From: Rugalucina vietnamica
Taxonomy: Eukaryota; Mollusca; Bivalvia; Lucinida; Lucinidae
Assembly: GCA_964017185.1 (NCBI GenBank)
Contig: OZ024877.1
Location: 878,501 to 942,500 of the forward strand
Reading direction: 5' to 3'
DNA length: 64,000 bases
Positions within the stretch are counted from its first letter, which is position 1. Every line of letters begins with the position of its first letter. Under the pieces are notes generated by a model. That model saw nothing but the letters and a program-made list of their open reading frames with translations, was not told the origin of the DNA and searched no databases. A program made the translations under genes and the position numbers. This document shows, piece after piece, positions 54,743 through 64,000 of this stretch.

Positions 54743-56675
54743 GGTAAAGAACCATTATATTGCTGATCCATAGATTTTTTTCATTTTTTGATATTTTAGA
54801 GAAAATATTTATATCTATCGATTCGTGTAATAAAAAAACATGGTTACCAGGTTGGTTTTCCTGCAAATCGCTCCCCTAAAATGGCTAAAAATGCATTTAT
54901 TTGTATGTGACGTAATAGGAAAGTAATAAAATCGCGTAGCTTTTTGCACATGAGCGCCGTTTACAAGAAAACTAATCCATAGATTTTTTTAAAAAACTAA
55001 ATATAGTCTCGTTTTTATATTGTGAGTCAAAAAGTAAAATAAAAGTCCTTGACTACCAGGTTGGTTTCGGCGGTATTTGTCAACGCATGAAGATAGGTAA
55101 GCTAAAAAATTTAATTTTACGTAAGTGACGTTGACTTCATGAAAATGGCGCCTTTAGACTTTTCGGACGTGTTTCATAAACATTCGGCATTTGGTTTATT
55201 GAAATGGGCTTTAGGTGGCGAATTTTAAATCATTGACATGTGCTTGTATCTGACTGATTTTCAACTCGAATGACCTTTCAGTCATATCACGAACGGTGAA
55301 TGGTTAAAATCCGGCCTAAGTTCAACAGTATGTATAGCGGTTCTGTCCAAAATCTTTGACCCTAAATTTCAATCAAATGTGTTTGTTTGTTTGAATTGAC
55401 GCTTAACGTCCCAGTCAACAGCTATGGTCATGCCGGGACGTTGCCTCCATTTTACTGGACTTTTACCCAAAATTAGGATGTCAAAATTAGGGCTTAAAAT
55501 ATAACCACCCAACTAAGCCAATAATGCGTATATGTATTTGCGGTTTGACTTGAAACCACTTTAATTTCCTGGTCAGGCTCAGACCTGAGCGGTTAACCAG
55601 TAATCAGATGGCCTTCAATCCAACTTATTCAATTGTTCAACAAATATATCATTTCATCAAACGCGCAAGGCATGCGATGTAAGGTCTGTCTTTCTTTTAG
55701 TATAAATCATTGCTTGTAAAGTATATAATGTGTCTGTTTTTGTATTATTATTTTCCTTGCGTGACTTATTACAATCGAGGGTGGGACAGACAAAATCATT
55801 TTAAAAGTGTCTCGCTTTTCTGTATTTGCGGTTTGACTTGAAACCACTTTAATTTCCTGGTCAGGCTCAAACCTGAGCGGTTAACCAGTAATCAGATGGC
55901 CTTCAATCCAACTTATTCAATTGTTCAACAAATATATCATTTCATCAAACGCGCAAGGCATGCGATGTAAGATCTGTCTTTCTTTTAGTATAAACCATTG
56001 CTTGTAAAGTATATAATGTGTCTGTTTTTGTATTATTATTTTCCTTGCGTGACTTATTACAATCGAGGGTGGGAGAGAAAAAATCATTTTAAAAGTGTCT
56101 CGCTCTTCTGTACCTTTAAACTTATATGCGAGCCGCTGCACCAGAAAACAAACAATCTGCAGTAACTGCACAGCTGATCAGCACCATTGTTTTCGTTACT
56201 CGGATATTGCAATTTCTCTTCTACTTAATTTATAAAATTTAAAGCTTCTATCCTGCTTCTGTAGCTGTACAGTCTGGATTGTGTCGGACCTGGCCCCGAG
56301 GTTATAAAACTTTTTTCATGCTCAGCTCAGCTGAGACTAAAATTTATCCTACTAATAAATGTTAAAATGCCAACAATTGTTGGCAAAATGTTAAAATGAC
56401 AACAATTGTTGGCATTTTATCATTTATAAGCAGGATAAAGTAATAGTTTTTGAGTTTTGAACCTGAATTTTCCACCCATTTTGACTATCAAAACATTTAT
56501 GAGCAGTTGAAATTTCATGCTTACCTGAGCTGAGCTTGAAAAATAGTTTTATAACCTCGGGCCCAGGTCGGAAATCCCGATTGTTGGCTTTCTCATTCAG
56601 AGGCTCATTCCAAAGCTCAAGTTCCTTCCACGAGGCTTGAAAGCGCGATCGCATAAGCCATTAAAACACCACAAA

Positions 56676-56718
<43 letters not shown>

Positions 56719-57525
56719 ATTAAATAAATAAATAAATTAATAGATAAAATTTAATAAAAATAGATAAATTATCAGGCGAATGAACGATAATAACTTCAAC
56801 GGATGACGCTTTGGCGGGTTCGGTCTTCGAGTCCCGCACATCACCTTCCACACATTACGAAAACATGCCCATGCAATATACAGATTTTTCCAAAGTTGTA
56901 AAAATTGAAAATTTTCAGTTGAAAAATTTTGATATTTTTCTTATTTTTGCCCAAAACATAGATTGTGGGTACACGTTAGAACCCACAATCTATGTTTTGA
57001 ACCAAAAATAAGAAAAATAAGTATACCCCTGCATACACCAGTTTTACTATATAAAAGTGGGGTTTAATGGGGTATTCATTTCACGGACATATTTTCCTGA
57101 GTGATGATAAAGTCGTCCGAAATGCCGATGGGTGTACGAAATCACGTACACTGGCTTTCTGGAAATTCTATAAATTTATTTTTTGTCATTATGTCAACAA
57201 CCGAAAGCACACGCTGGTAATCTAAAACAGGCCTAAAGAAATATGCATAAAATTGGAAACGGCATTCGACTATCGTCGTCATCATTTTCTAGATCTTCTT
57301 TTCTCTCCATTACATAATGTGTGTGTGTGTGTGTCTGTTCGTAAAATAAACTTCAAAAGCAATCCATTTCTTTGCTTCCGTCGATCTTTACTGTGTGTTC
57401 TGATCGCACATCTATAGCCGACGCCATCTTGAAAACGACGTCATTGGCGCGACGTTATACTAGTAGCATTTCGTCCTTCGCGACGCACGGACCTTTAAGC
57501 GCCACGGTTTTTGTGGTTCTTTACC
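54743..57525. mobile_element. TTAA-flanked DNA transposon abutting URI1 exon 1
   Basis: GGTAAAGAACCA at the left and TGGTTCTTTACC at the right, each bordered by TTAA (54739-54742, 57526-57529). It is a composite. It holds a 288-base tandem duplication (55534-56109), a MITE-A (56130-56606) with FB nested in it, (AAAT)n (56676-56745) and a repeat R copy (56859-57105). No transposase was seen. Confidence 0.6.
56130..56606. mobile_element. MITE-A with nested foldback FB (56293-56566)
   Basis: GAGCCGCTGCACCAGAAAAC pairs with GCTTTCTCATTCAGAGGCTC. Within it CCCCGAGGTTATAAAACTTT ... TTTTATAACCTCGGGCC marks the FB insertion. Confidence 0.75.
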
Positions 57526-57528
57526 TTA
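57420..57528 (+). promoter_or_regulatory. CpG-rich candidate promoter of URI1
   Basis: It contains GACGCCATCTTGAAAACGAC (YY1-like), ACGTCATTGGCGCGACG and CGCGACGCACGG just before the proposed start. Most of it lies inside the TTAA element, so the element may supply the promoter. Inference only. Confidence 0.3.
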
Positions 57529-57546
57529 ATGGACTGTTGCTTTGAG
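57529..57546 (+). CDS. URI1: URI1 proposed first coding exon
   Basis: ATG-GAC-TGT-TGC-TTT-GAG then donor GTAAGC. It ends in phase 0, as does the start of the exon at 58588. The A of the ATG is the last base of a TTAA transposon target. Plausible but not independently supported. Confidence 0.35.
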
Positions 57547-60500
57547 GTAAGCCGCCAAGTAAAACGGCTTAATTACATGTATGCAGAACAAAGATTGGTC
57601 AAACTCGGGAATACTGTTAGATTGAAACTGGAATGTCCTGTCTACCAACAACTTACGCCTGATCAGATGATGCGAAGGCTTTTCTAAAGTTTTGACTATT
57701 TAAGAGTTTGAATAGTCACTTTTTCAGGGTTGCTGTGCTTACGTTGGCCCAACGTTGGGCCAACATTATACACATATTATGAACATTTTAGGAAACCTAC
57801 GACGTTGGGCCAACGTTGGGCCAACGTTACACACATAGAATGGGCATTTGAGGAAACTTACGATGCTACGATGTTGGGCCAACGTTGGGCCAACGTTACA
57901 ATAATTGAAAGTAAAAGTTTTATTTTTTTCAAGAAATGGATAACGTTTTCCCATCATTATGCCAACTTAATTTGACTGTCAAAATTAAATTAATAAGATT
58001 TTGTGTCACAAATGAGTCAACATAGATCCAGCATAGGCCCAACGTTACAATGCCAATGGCTAACCATTTACCAACGATGCGCTTCAACGCCACCGTTGGG
58101 CCAACGTTGTCATGCTATCTGGGATGTAGGTAGGTAAGTAGGTAGGTATGATGGTAGGTAGGTAGGTAGGTAGGTAGGTAGGTAGGTAGGTACGTACGTA
58201 CGTACGTAGGAAGGTAGGTAGGTAGGTAGGTAGGTAGGTAGTCCGACAATGGGGCTTTCATTAATCGCTTCATTTATTTTGTCGGTCATGAACTCTACTC
58301 GAACAAAGCTGAAGAGAATGGTACCCGGCTCGGAGGTGGCGGAGGATTTGTAGATCTGCAGTTAGTAGGTAGGTAGGTAGGTAGGAAGGTAGGTGAGTGG
58401 CTAGCAGTCAGGCAGGTAGGTTTAGGGAGGGGGTAGAAAGTTAGTTTAGGTATGTTTGAAAGGTGTAAGCGACTCAAAGCGAAACGACCCTGATTTTTAT
58501 CAACACGGTAGACGTGTCAATAGAAATAAATTTTTGTTGATGTAAGCGGCATAAAAATTGTAAACAAACTCACATGTAATTTTTCAGCTGGTTTCGCCTA
58601 TTTATCAGCAAATATTTGCTGAAATGGAGAAAGACAACTATTCTGAGCAGTTGAAAAGGCTCCAAGAAGAACAAGAAAAAGCAATGAGAGAGACAGATGA
58701 AAGAATTGCTCAATGGCAAGGATTTTTAGGCTTTAATTAATGATCATTAATACTAATACTAGCCAGTTTTATTTACCAGGCCCAAGAGAAGTCAACAATC
58801 TAGGTACAGTACTAAGATTTTGGTTTTAAACCTAGATCTTGGTTTCAAAATTATACATGAGTGTAAACAATATATAAGGTTTGATTTTACTGTAGAAAGA
58901 CCGTTTTATACCAGCAAAAGAATAACTTGTTCAGCTGTGCATTATCATAAGGCCTCTAGATTTCCTTATATGTCTAACATATTTCTGTTTACTTCTTTAT
59001 GCTTTGTTTAATGTTCAATGCTATTTATCACTTGTTTTTGCTAGCATCATGGTTTTAAATATTTAATAAGTTGCCTCCCTTGTGGATGATGTACAAGTAC
59101 AAGCTTTTAAAATATTTTTCTTTATTTTTTTTTTACACTTCATTTTTGGTCTTCAATAGATATATATAGGTTTCAGTTGATCAAAAGGGGTAGAATGAAT
59201 AACTACTGAACAGTGCCAAGTCAAAGAAGGTCAATAATGTATAATGTGAAGTATTTGCCTGTCAGTTTTTCACATTTATTTCAAAATTGTCTATTTTTTT
59301 ATTAAAATATCTAGGTTTTTGCAAAAAATTCCTTGCTGAAATTTGGATATTTTTCGATTTTCAAACTTGTATTGACGAGCTCTTCAATCAACACTGGGAA
59401 CCGGTATGCAATTTTCATGGATTTTTACTGCACAGAACAATGTTAACTTTTGTGTGTATTTTTTAAACCAAGATCTAGGTTCAAGACCAAGATCTTCGTA
59501 CTGTACCTAGATTTTTGACTCCTCTTGGGCCTGTTTACCAGTTTCACACAATTTGTTTGCTCCTTTGGTAATCATTCCGTGAAATGTACACCCCTTTGAA
59601 CCCCACTTTTATATAGAAAAACTGGGGTTTGCAGGGGTATACATGTTTCTCTTATTTTTAATCCAAAACATACATTATCACAAGCATTTTATGCAGAATG
59701 TTATGAAAATCAGATTTTCTCAGATTCACAATATGGATTCAGACAACAAAGAGGGTGTATACTTCAGTTGTTAAAAGTGTTTGATGATTGGTCCAAATTT
59801 GTTGACACTGACACACCAGTAGATGCGACCTTTCTAGATTTTAGGAAGGCCTTTGACTGTGTGCCGCATAAGCGGCTACTTATGAAAGTTGAGAGACTTG
59901 GAATAATGGGTAATCTTTTGAAGTGGATCACAGACTTTTTATTAAATCGTCAACAACGAGTGCTCATCAATGGTATAGCATCAGAGTAGACTGAAGTTTC
60001 TAGTGGGGTACCTCAGGGATCCGTCCTGGGGCCCTTGTTATTCATCTTGTATGTGAATGATTTACCGTTAGAAGTGAGTTCCCTCTGCAAGTTGTTTGCA
60101 GATGATGCAAAACTAATAAAGACTTAACAGAATCTGGAAGACTTTGAAGTTATTCAAAATGATATTGATAAACTCTGTCAGTGGACAATCAAGTGGCTAA
60201 TGTTTTTCAATGTAAACAAGTGTAAAATTTTACACTGGTAAAGACAATCCACGATTTGATCATCAAATGAAAGATAAAGATGGGAATGTCAAAAACCTCA
60301 CTGTAGTTAACTATGAAAAGGACCTTAAAAGGACCTTGGTGTTTATGTTCAAGACAATCTAAAATTTGAACACAGTATCACTGTCAACAGAGCAAACAGA
60401 ATAGTTGGCCTTATTAAACGAGCATTCTTCTATCTGGATGAAGAAACACTTCTAGTTCTATACAAGACATTGATTCGCCCGATTCTTGATTATGGAAATT

Positions 60501-62204
60501 TAATTTGGTTTCCTACATTAAAAAAAAGACATTAGAGCTATAGAAAATGTGCAGAGAAGGGTTACTAAAATTTTACCTGAGTTGGCAAATCTGAGTTATG
60601 AGGAACGATGACAAAGACTCTCTCTAACAACCTTATTGTATCGACGAAATAGAGTGGATATGATACAGGTCTTTAAGATTATACAAAATATAGATGACAT
60701 TCCAATGGATGGCTTGTTTGAATTCTCAGACTCCCAAACTCATGGTAATTCAAAGAAACTGAAGAAGCCTAGAGCCTTGAAAACTTTTAGACTTAACTCA
60801 TTCTGTGTACGAACAATCAAAAAAATGGAACAGTTTGTTTAACAGATCTGATGAAACTGTGAACTCCAAAACAGTACTCTGTTTTAAAACCAAATATGAC
60901 AGATACATGCCAGGAAACAACAAATTCACAGCTGATGAAATCTACTAAAAGGTACAAGTAGGCAAAGATCAGGAAAAGGCGCAATCAGAAAGAGATTCCC
61001 ACTCCAAAAACCGAGGTGGGAAAAAAACAAGCTAACAATCAGGCACTTATACCATGAAACATATCGTAAGCCAAATGAGCAGCTTTTTTTCCAATAGGTG
61101 GCCACTCAGTTACCTTAACTTGATTAAAAATATGAAAACATACATAAGGCGCCAACAGCACAAAAAAATTTTAAACACCAAGACATAAAACAAAAAGAAC
61201 CACCACAGAAGTATCGCCTTGGAACGATCAGTAACACAAAGTTACTGGCGGGCTTAAACCAGTTTTACAGGATCCTAACCTCATCCTCAGCCCCTGCAGT
61301 GGTTCATAACATTTAGTAAGTTCTTCGGTCCTCGTGGTGAATAACTAGTCAATGAATACATGTACTGATAAACGACTGTCAGAATACTACTCAAAAATTG
61401 TCTATTACACCCGGAATTCGGAATATACTATAAGTCACAAAAAGAAGAGATGTAGAAGTTTTTGGAACTCATCAACTCTACTAGAAGCAGTACCAGTGGG
61501 TACTCGTTGGAAAGGGTCAAGTCTGCCATGGAGTGGTATTAAAATGTCTTCAAAAGATGCAACCAAAAACATGACAAGAATTTATGAAGTTGTGTAGATA
61601 TACTAGACATAGTGTTTTCTAGACTAGATCTTTATCTCAGATTAAGTTTTCTTTGTTATATATACTCAGCATCAATGAAAAGTTACCATCACTAAAATTT
61701 TAAAATTTTGAAAAATATAACATCTCTTTAAAAATTGCAGTTTCATTCATGATTTCTGTCAACTGCAAATTGATTTAGAGACATTCAACAGTTGCCGGCA
61801 GTGAAGAAAATGTCACTAAATTGGTTTAAATTTTTGCATCAACTGCGGGAATAGAGGACCTTAATTTAAGGTAGTTCCCAAATTTTGCATTTCTCCATAC
61901 ATTTCAATTTAAGCTTCTGACCTTTGTCAAGGACTGCATATAATCTTTTTGGCTGTGATGAGCACCATTTTCAATAGCAATAATGGATTGCATTCTATGC
62001 CATGAAAATGAATGCTGAAGTATTGGCAGTTGTCTTTTCAGAATGAATCAAATATTGGCATGTGCTAATTGAACCTCATTTACTGGTAACTTTTCATTGA
62101 TGCTAAGTATATATTGTGTTTTCAGGCAAACTTTCAAATCAGACTATGAAGCTTTGAAAGACAGACTGAAAACTTTGCCAGATAAGCTGTCACATGAAGT
62201 TATG
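57529..62204 (+). CDS. URI1: Unconventional prefoldin RPB5 interactor, 5' exons
   Basis: URI1 is a scaffold of the R2TP/prefoldin-like complex that binds the RPB5 subunit of RNA polymerases. Two confident exons (58588-58715 and 62126-62204) join in frame to give [22 protein letters not shown] and [21 protein letters not shown]. These match the vertebrate N-terminal segments RLREEQEK, QHWKK and DYNALRERLSTLPDKLSY. This is the first coiled-coil strand of the alpha-prefoldin fold. A six-codon first exon at 57529 is proposed; otherwise translation starts at Met 58624. The intron between the confident exons begins GC, not GT. The remaining exons lie right of the window. Confidence 0.85.
57742..58110. 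repeat. Cluster of palindromic GTTGGGCCAAC motifs
   Basis: CAACGTTGGGCCAACGTT occurs in three blocks about 65 bases apart (57742-57900) and again at 58090. The blocks alternate with a spacer like GGAAACCTACGA. It is in URI1 intron 1, probably a transposon with palindromic ends. Confidence 0.6.
58128..58400. repeat. (GTAG)n microsatellite, interrupted
   Basis: GTAGGTAGGTAG runs at 58128-58248, with a GTACGTACGTACGTAC stretch, and again at 58363-58395. Confidence 0.9.
58588..58715 (+). CDS. URI1: URI1 exon 2
   Basis: The acceptor TTTTTCAG ends at 58587. The frame is [15 protein letters not shown] and on to E-R-I-A-Q plus TG. The following bases are GCAAGG, used here as a GC donor; no GT lies where phase and homology need it. 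The Met codon at 58624-58626 is the fallback start. Confidence 0.8.
58777..59533. mobile_element. MITE V (copy V2)
   Basis: CAGGCCCAAGAGAAGTC at the left and CTCTTGGGCCTG at the right, with a 5-base duplication TTTAC (58772-58776, 59534-59538). 757 bases. It is the uninterrupted counterpart of V1. Confidence 0.88.
59570..60945 (+). pseudogene. Decayed non-LTR reverse transcriptase (with a repeat R fragment at its start)
   Basis: Plus-strand pieces include [38 protein letters not shown] (20 residues), LFADDAKL and later VYRRN-type tail sequence (60636-60842). Stops and frame changes at about 59986, 60126 and 60240 show it is dead. It lies in a URI1 intron. Confidence 0.8.
60948..61345 (-). 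repeat. Family P 3'-region, 5'-truncated
   Basis: It starts AAGGTACAAGTAGGCAAAGA (complement of the P terminus) and ends near TCCTCGTGGTGAATAACTAG. Confidence 0.75.
61662..62110. mobile_element. MITE X ending 15 bases before URI1 exon 3
   Basis: ATACTCAGCATCAATGAAAA at the left is inverted at the right as TTTTCATTGATGCTAAGTAT. About 449 bases. The acceptor TTGTGTTTTCAG follows directly. Confidence 0.75.
62126..62204 (+). CDS. URI1: URI1 exon 3
   Basis: The acceptor TGTGTTTTCAG ends at 62125 and the donor GTAGGT starts at 62205. One base completes the Trp codon, then [13 protein letters not shown] to S-H-E-V-M. Next expected residues are the conserved VPFG block, outside the window. Confidence 0.9.
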
Positions 62205-62244
62205 GTAGGTACAGCATTGTTATAGCAAAATATAAAGTTTGTTC

Positions 62245-62578
62245 ATTCGTTCGGGTTTAACGTCGCTTTTAACATTATCTGTCATATCACGACGGTGTCT
62301 GGTTGTGACAGGGAGCTCAATGCTCAGTTTTATAGTGCTGCCTCTGGCAGCCTCACTGTGGTATCAGATCCCAGACATTTTTACCTGATACCACCCCCAG
62401 TCACATTATACTGACACCGGACTGCGACCAGTCCTAGCCCTACCCCGAAAATCCAAGTGCCAAGCGGGGAGCAACTAGTACCATTGTTAACAACTGGTAT
62501 GTCGCGGCCCGAAATCGAACCCGGTACCTCCCGATCTCGGAGCAGTCACTCTACCTACTGAGCTAACGAGGCCGGTCA
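62245..62578 (-). mobile_element. tRNA-derived SINE, about 330 bases
   Basis: The minus-strand head GGCCTCGTTAGCTCAGTAGG has an A-box (TAGCTCAGTAGG) and later GGGTTCGATTTC (B-box). The tail includes GCGACGTTAAACCCGAACG. It resembles bivalve SINEs with a shared central domain; the exact family was not checked. Confidence 0.75.
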
Positions 62579-62801
62579 AAATATAAAGGCCTGGTCAGAT
62601 GTTTCTTTTGAAATGGTCTGACCAGAGCTTATTTTCAGACCTATGTTATCCAATAAATGCACGTTATTAATCTAGGATATCTGACTATTTGAAATATTGT
62701 TAGGTATTTTATTTTCAGATCATGATCTGTGAATTTTAAGAATTTCCTGATACATGTACATTGTACATGAGCTTAACTTACTTATCTTTATATATCTAAC
62801 A

Positions 62802-64000
62802 TCTGAATCTGAATAGTTTATTGGTGACACGCCAAATGACATTATTTCACCAGGGGGTTCGGATGGGGGAGAAATTAGTCCCTTGAACGCACGAGTGAAG
62901 CGAACTTGGACACACAATCATCTGACATTTCAGCAGTAGAAAACATAGCGTCAGGGAGGTCATTCCAGTCCCTGATAGTCTGGGGAAAGAAACTACATTT
63001 GTAGGCCTCTATACAAGCAGATGGAAGCTGAAATGCCTTGGAGTGGCTATTTCTACAACGCCTAGTCTTTGGGATAAGGTCATCTGTAGGTATTCTGGCT
63101 TTACCCTTCAGACCTTTGTATAGTAATATAAGTCGATTATCCGTCCTCCTTTTCTTGAGAGATTCCCATTTGAGTTGTTCAAGAATGCCAGTCATACTAC
63201 CTTCCTTGAAAGTATAATTCCTAGTTACAAATCTAGCGGCACGATTCTGTACCTTCTCCAATTCCTCCTGGAGGCATTTAGTATGAGGATCCCAAACAGA
63301 ACTTCCATATTCCAGGACTGGGCGCACCAGTCCTTTATAAGCTGCTTCTTTAACATCTTGGGGGCAAGAAAATAAGTTTCTCCTCAAGAATCCAAGTGTT
63401 CTGTTGGCTTTAGTACAGATATTATTGATATGGGTATTCCACTTGAGGTCATTTGTAATTGTTGCACCTAGATATTTAATGCTATCAACATTTTCCAATA
63501 CCGTTCCCTCGAGGGTGTACGAGGCCTCAATTTTATTTATCCGCTTATTTGTCAGCTGCATCATGTTGCATTTGACAGGTTGAAATCTCATGCCCCATTT
63601 TCGGGCCCAGCTCCCTAAAAGGTCAATGTCTTTATGAAGTTTCAATGTATCTTCTACTGTTCTAATTTCACGGTAACAAACACAGTCATCAGCAAAAAGC
63701 CTGATTTGAGAGTCAATGCCAATGGGTATGTCATTTATGTACAAGGAGAACAACAATGGACCGAGAACGGTGCCCTGAGGGACACCAGACACAACAGGGG
63801 CCCAGTCAGATTTAACACCATTAACTACTACTACCCTTTGCTGCCTGAAGCACAAAAAGCATTTATCCATTCCAATGTCTTTCCACCTATACCATAACTA
63901 AACAATTGGCTTTTAAGAAGTTCATGTGGAGGGGTGTCAAAAGCTTTTTCAAAGTCCAAAATAAAAGTGTCAACCTGACCCTTTTTGTCCAATATTTTTG
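62802..64000 (-). mobile_element. Non-LTR retrotransposon, 3' half, continuing past the window end
   Basis: The main frame 63870-62875 (331 residues) has GVPQGTVLGPLLFSLYINDI (20 residues), LFADDCVCY, KYLGATITNDLKWNTHI and WNDLPDAMF. Upstream, LILDFEKAF-type sequence (63990-63890) lies in another frame; a one-base shift occurs near the T-run at 63855-63860. The 3' end carries ATTCAGATTCAGAT-like repeats (62806-62818). Relatives lie at 45011-47410. CR1/jockey type. Confidence 0.85.

Noticed and set aside
61352..61597. 81-codon frame in URI1 intron as an exon
   Set aside because: No homology recognised and the confident exons already join in phase without it.

Overview
The window is animal nuclear DNA and most likely comes from a bivalve mollusc. 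Genes are split by introns with GT/GC...AG borders. Three ordinary metazoan genes sit in a sea of repeats. The most abundant repeats resemble the bivalve 'pearl' type: internal tandem units, then a (GACGG)n-like tail, then a terminal hairpin. The species call is an inference from repeat style and protein resemblance; no search was run.

Three genes are recognised from exon translations that join in phase. (1) The last four exons of PHKB, the phosphorylase kinase beta regulatory subunit (+, 3748-6462), ending in a CaaX-type tail. (2) A complete eight-exon MRPL3, mitochondrial ribosomal protein uL3m (-, 38710-9365, 362 codons plus stop). It converges tail to tail with PHKB and is stretched over 29 kb by repeats in its introns. 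(3) The 5' end of URI1, the unconventional prefoldin RPB5 interactor (+, about 57529-62204), running off the right edge.

Layout: 1-2.9 kb, the 3' end of a reverse-transcriptase element split by a pearl-like element. 3.4-7.3 kb, PHKB with decayed duplicate exons. 9.3-38.7 kb, MRPL3. Its intron 3 contains a large minisatellite built from the gene's own exon 4 splice acceptor. That array is split by a young LTR retrotransposon (18477-26833) with integrase ahead of reverse transcriptase (Gmr1-like order); this element carries a DNA transposon in its RNase H region. MRPL3 intron 1 is a four-deep nest of repeats. 39.4-45.0 kb, two long pearl-like elements. 45-49.2 kb, non-LTR fragments and nested MITEs. 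49.6-50.6 kb, a 14-bp minisatellite. 51.8-57.5 kb, MITEs and a TTAA-type element that abuts the URI1 first exon. 57.5-62.2 kb, URI1 with repeats in its introns. 62.8-64 kb, a non-LTR reverse transcriptase leaving the window.

Two themes stand out. First, pieces spanning intron end plus exon start have been copied repeatedly beside the true exons (PHKB twice, MRPL3 three times, one amplified to about 53 copies). Second, small transposons end within 10-25 bases of splice sites in all three genes. No CRISPR array, rRNA gene or intact tRNA gene was seen; the tRNA-like sequences are SINE heads.
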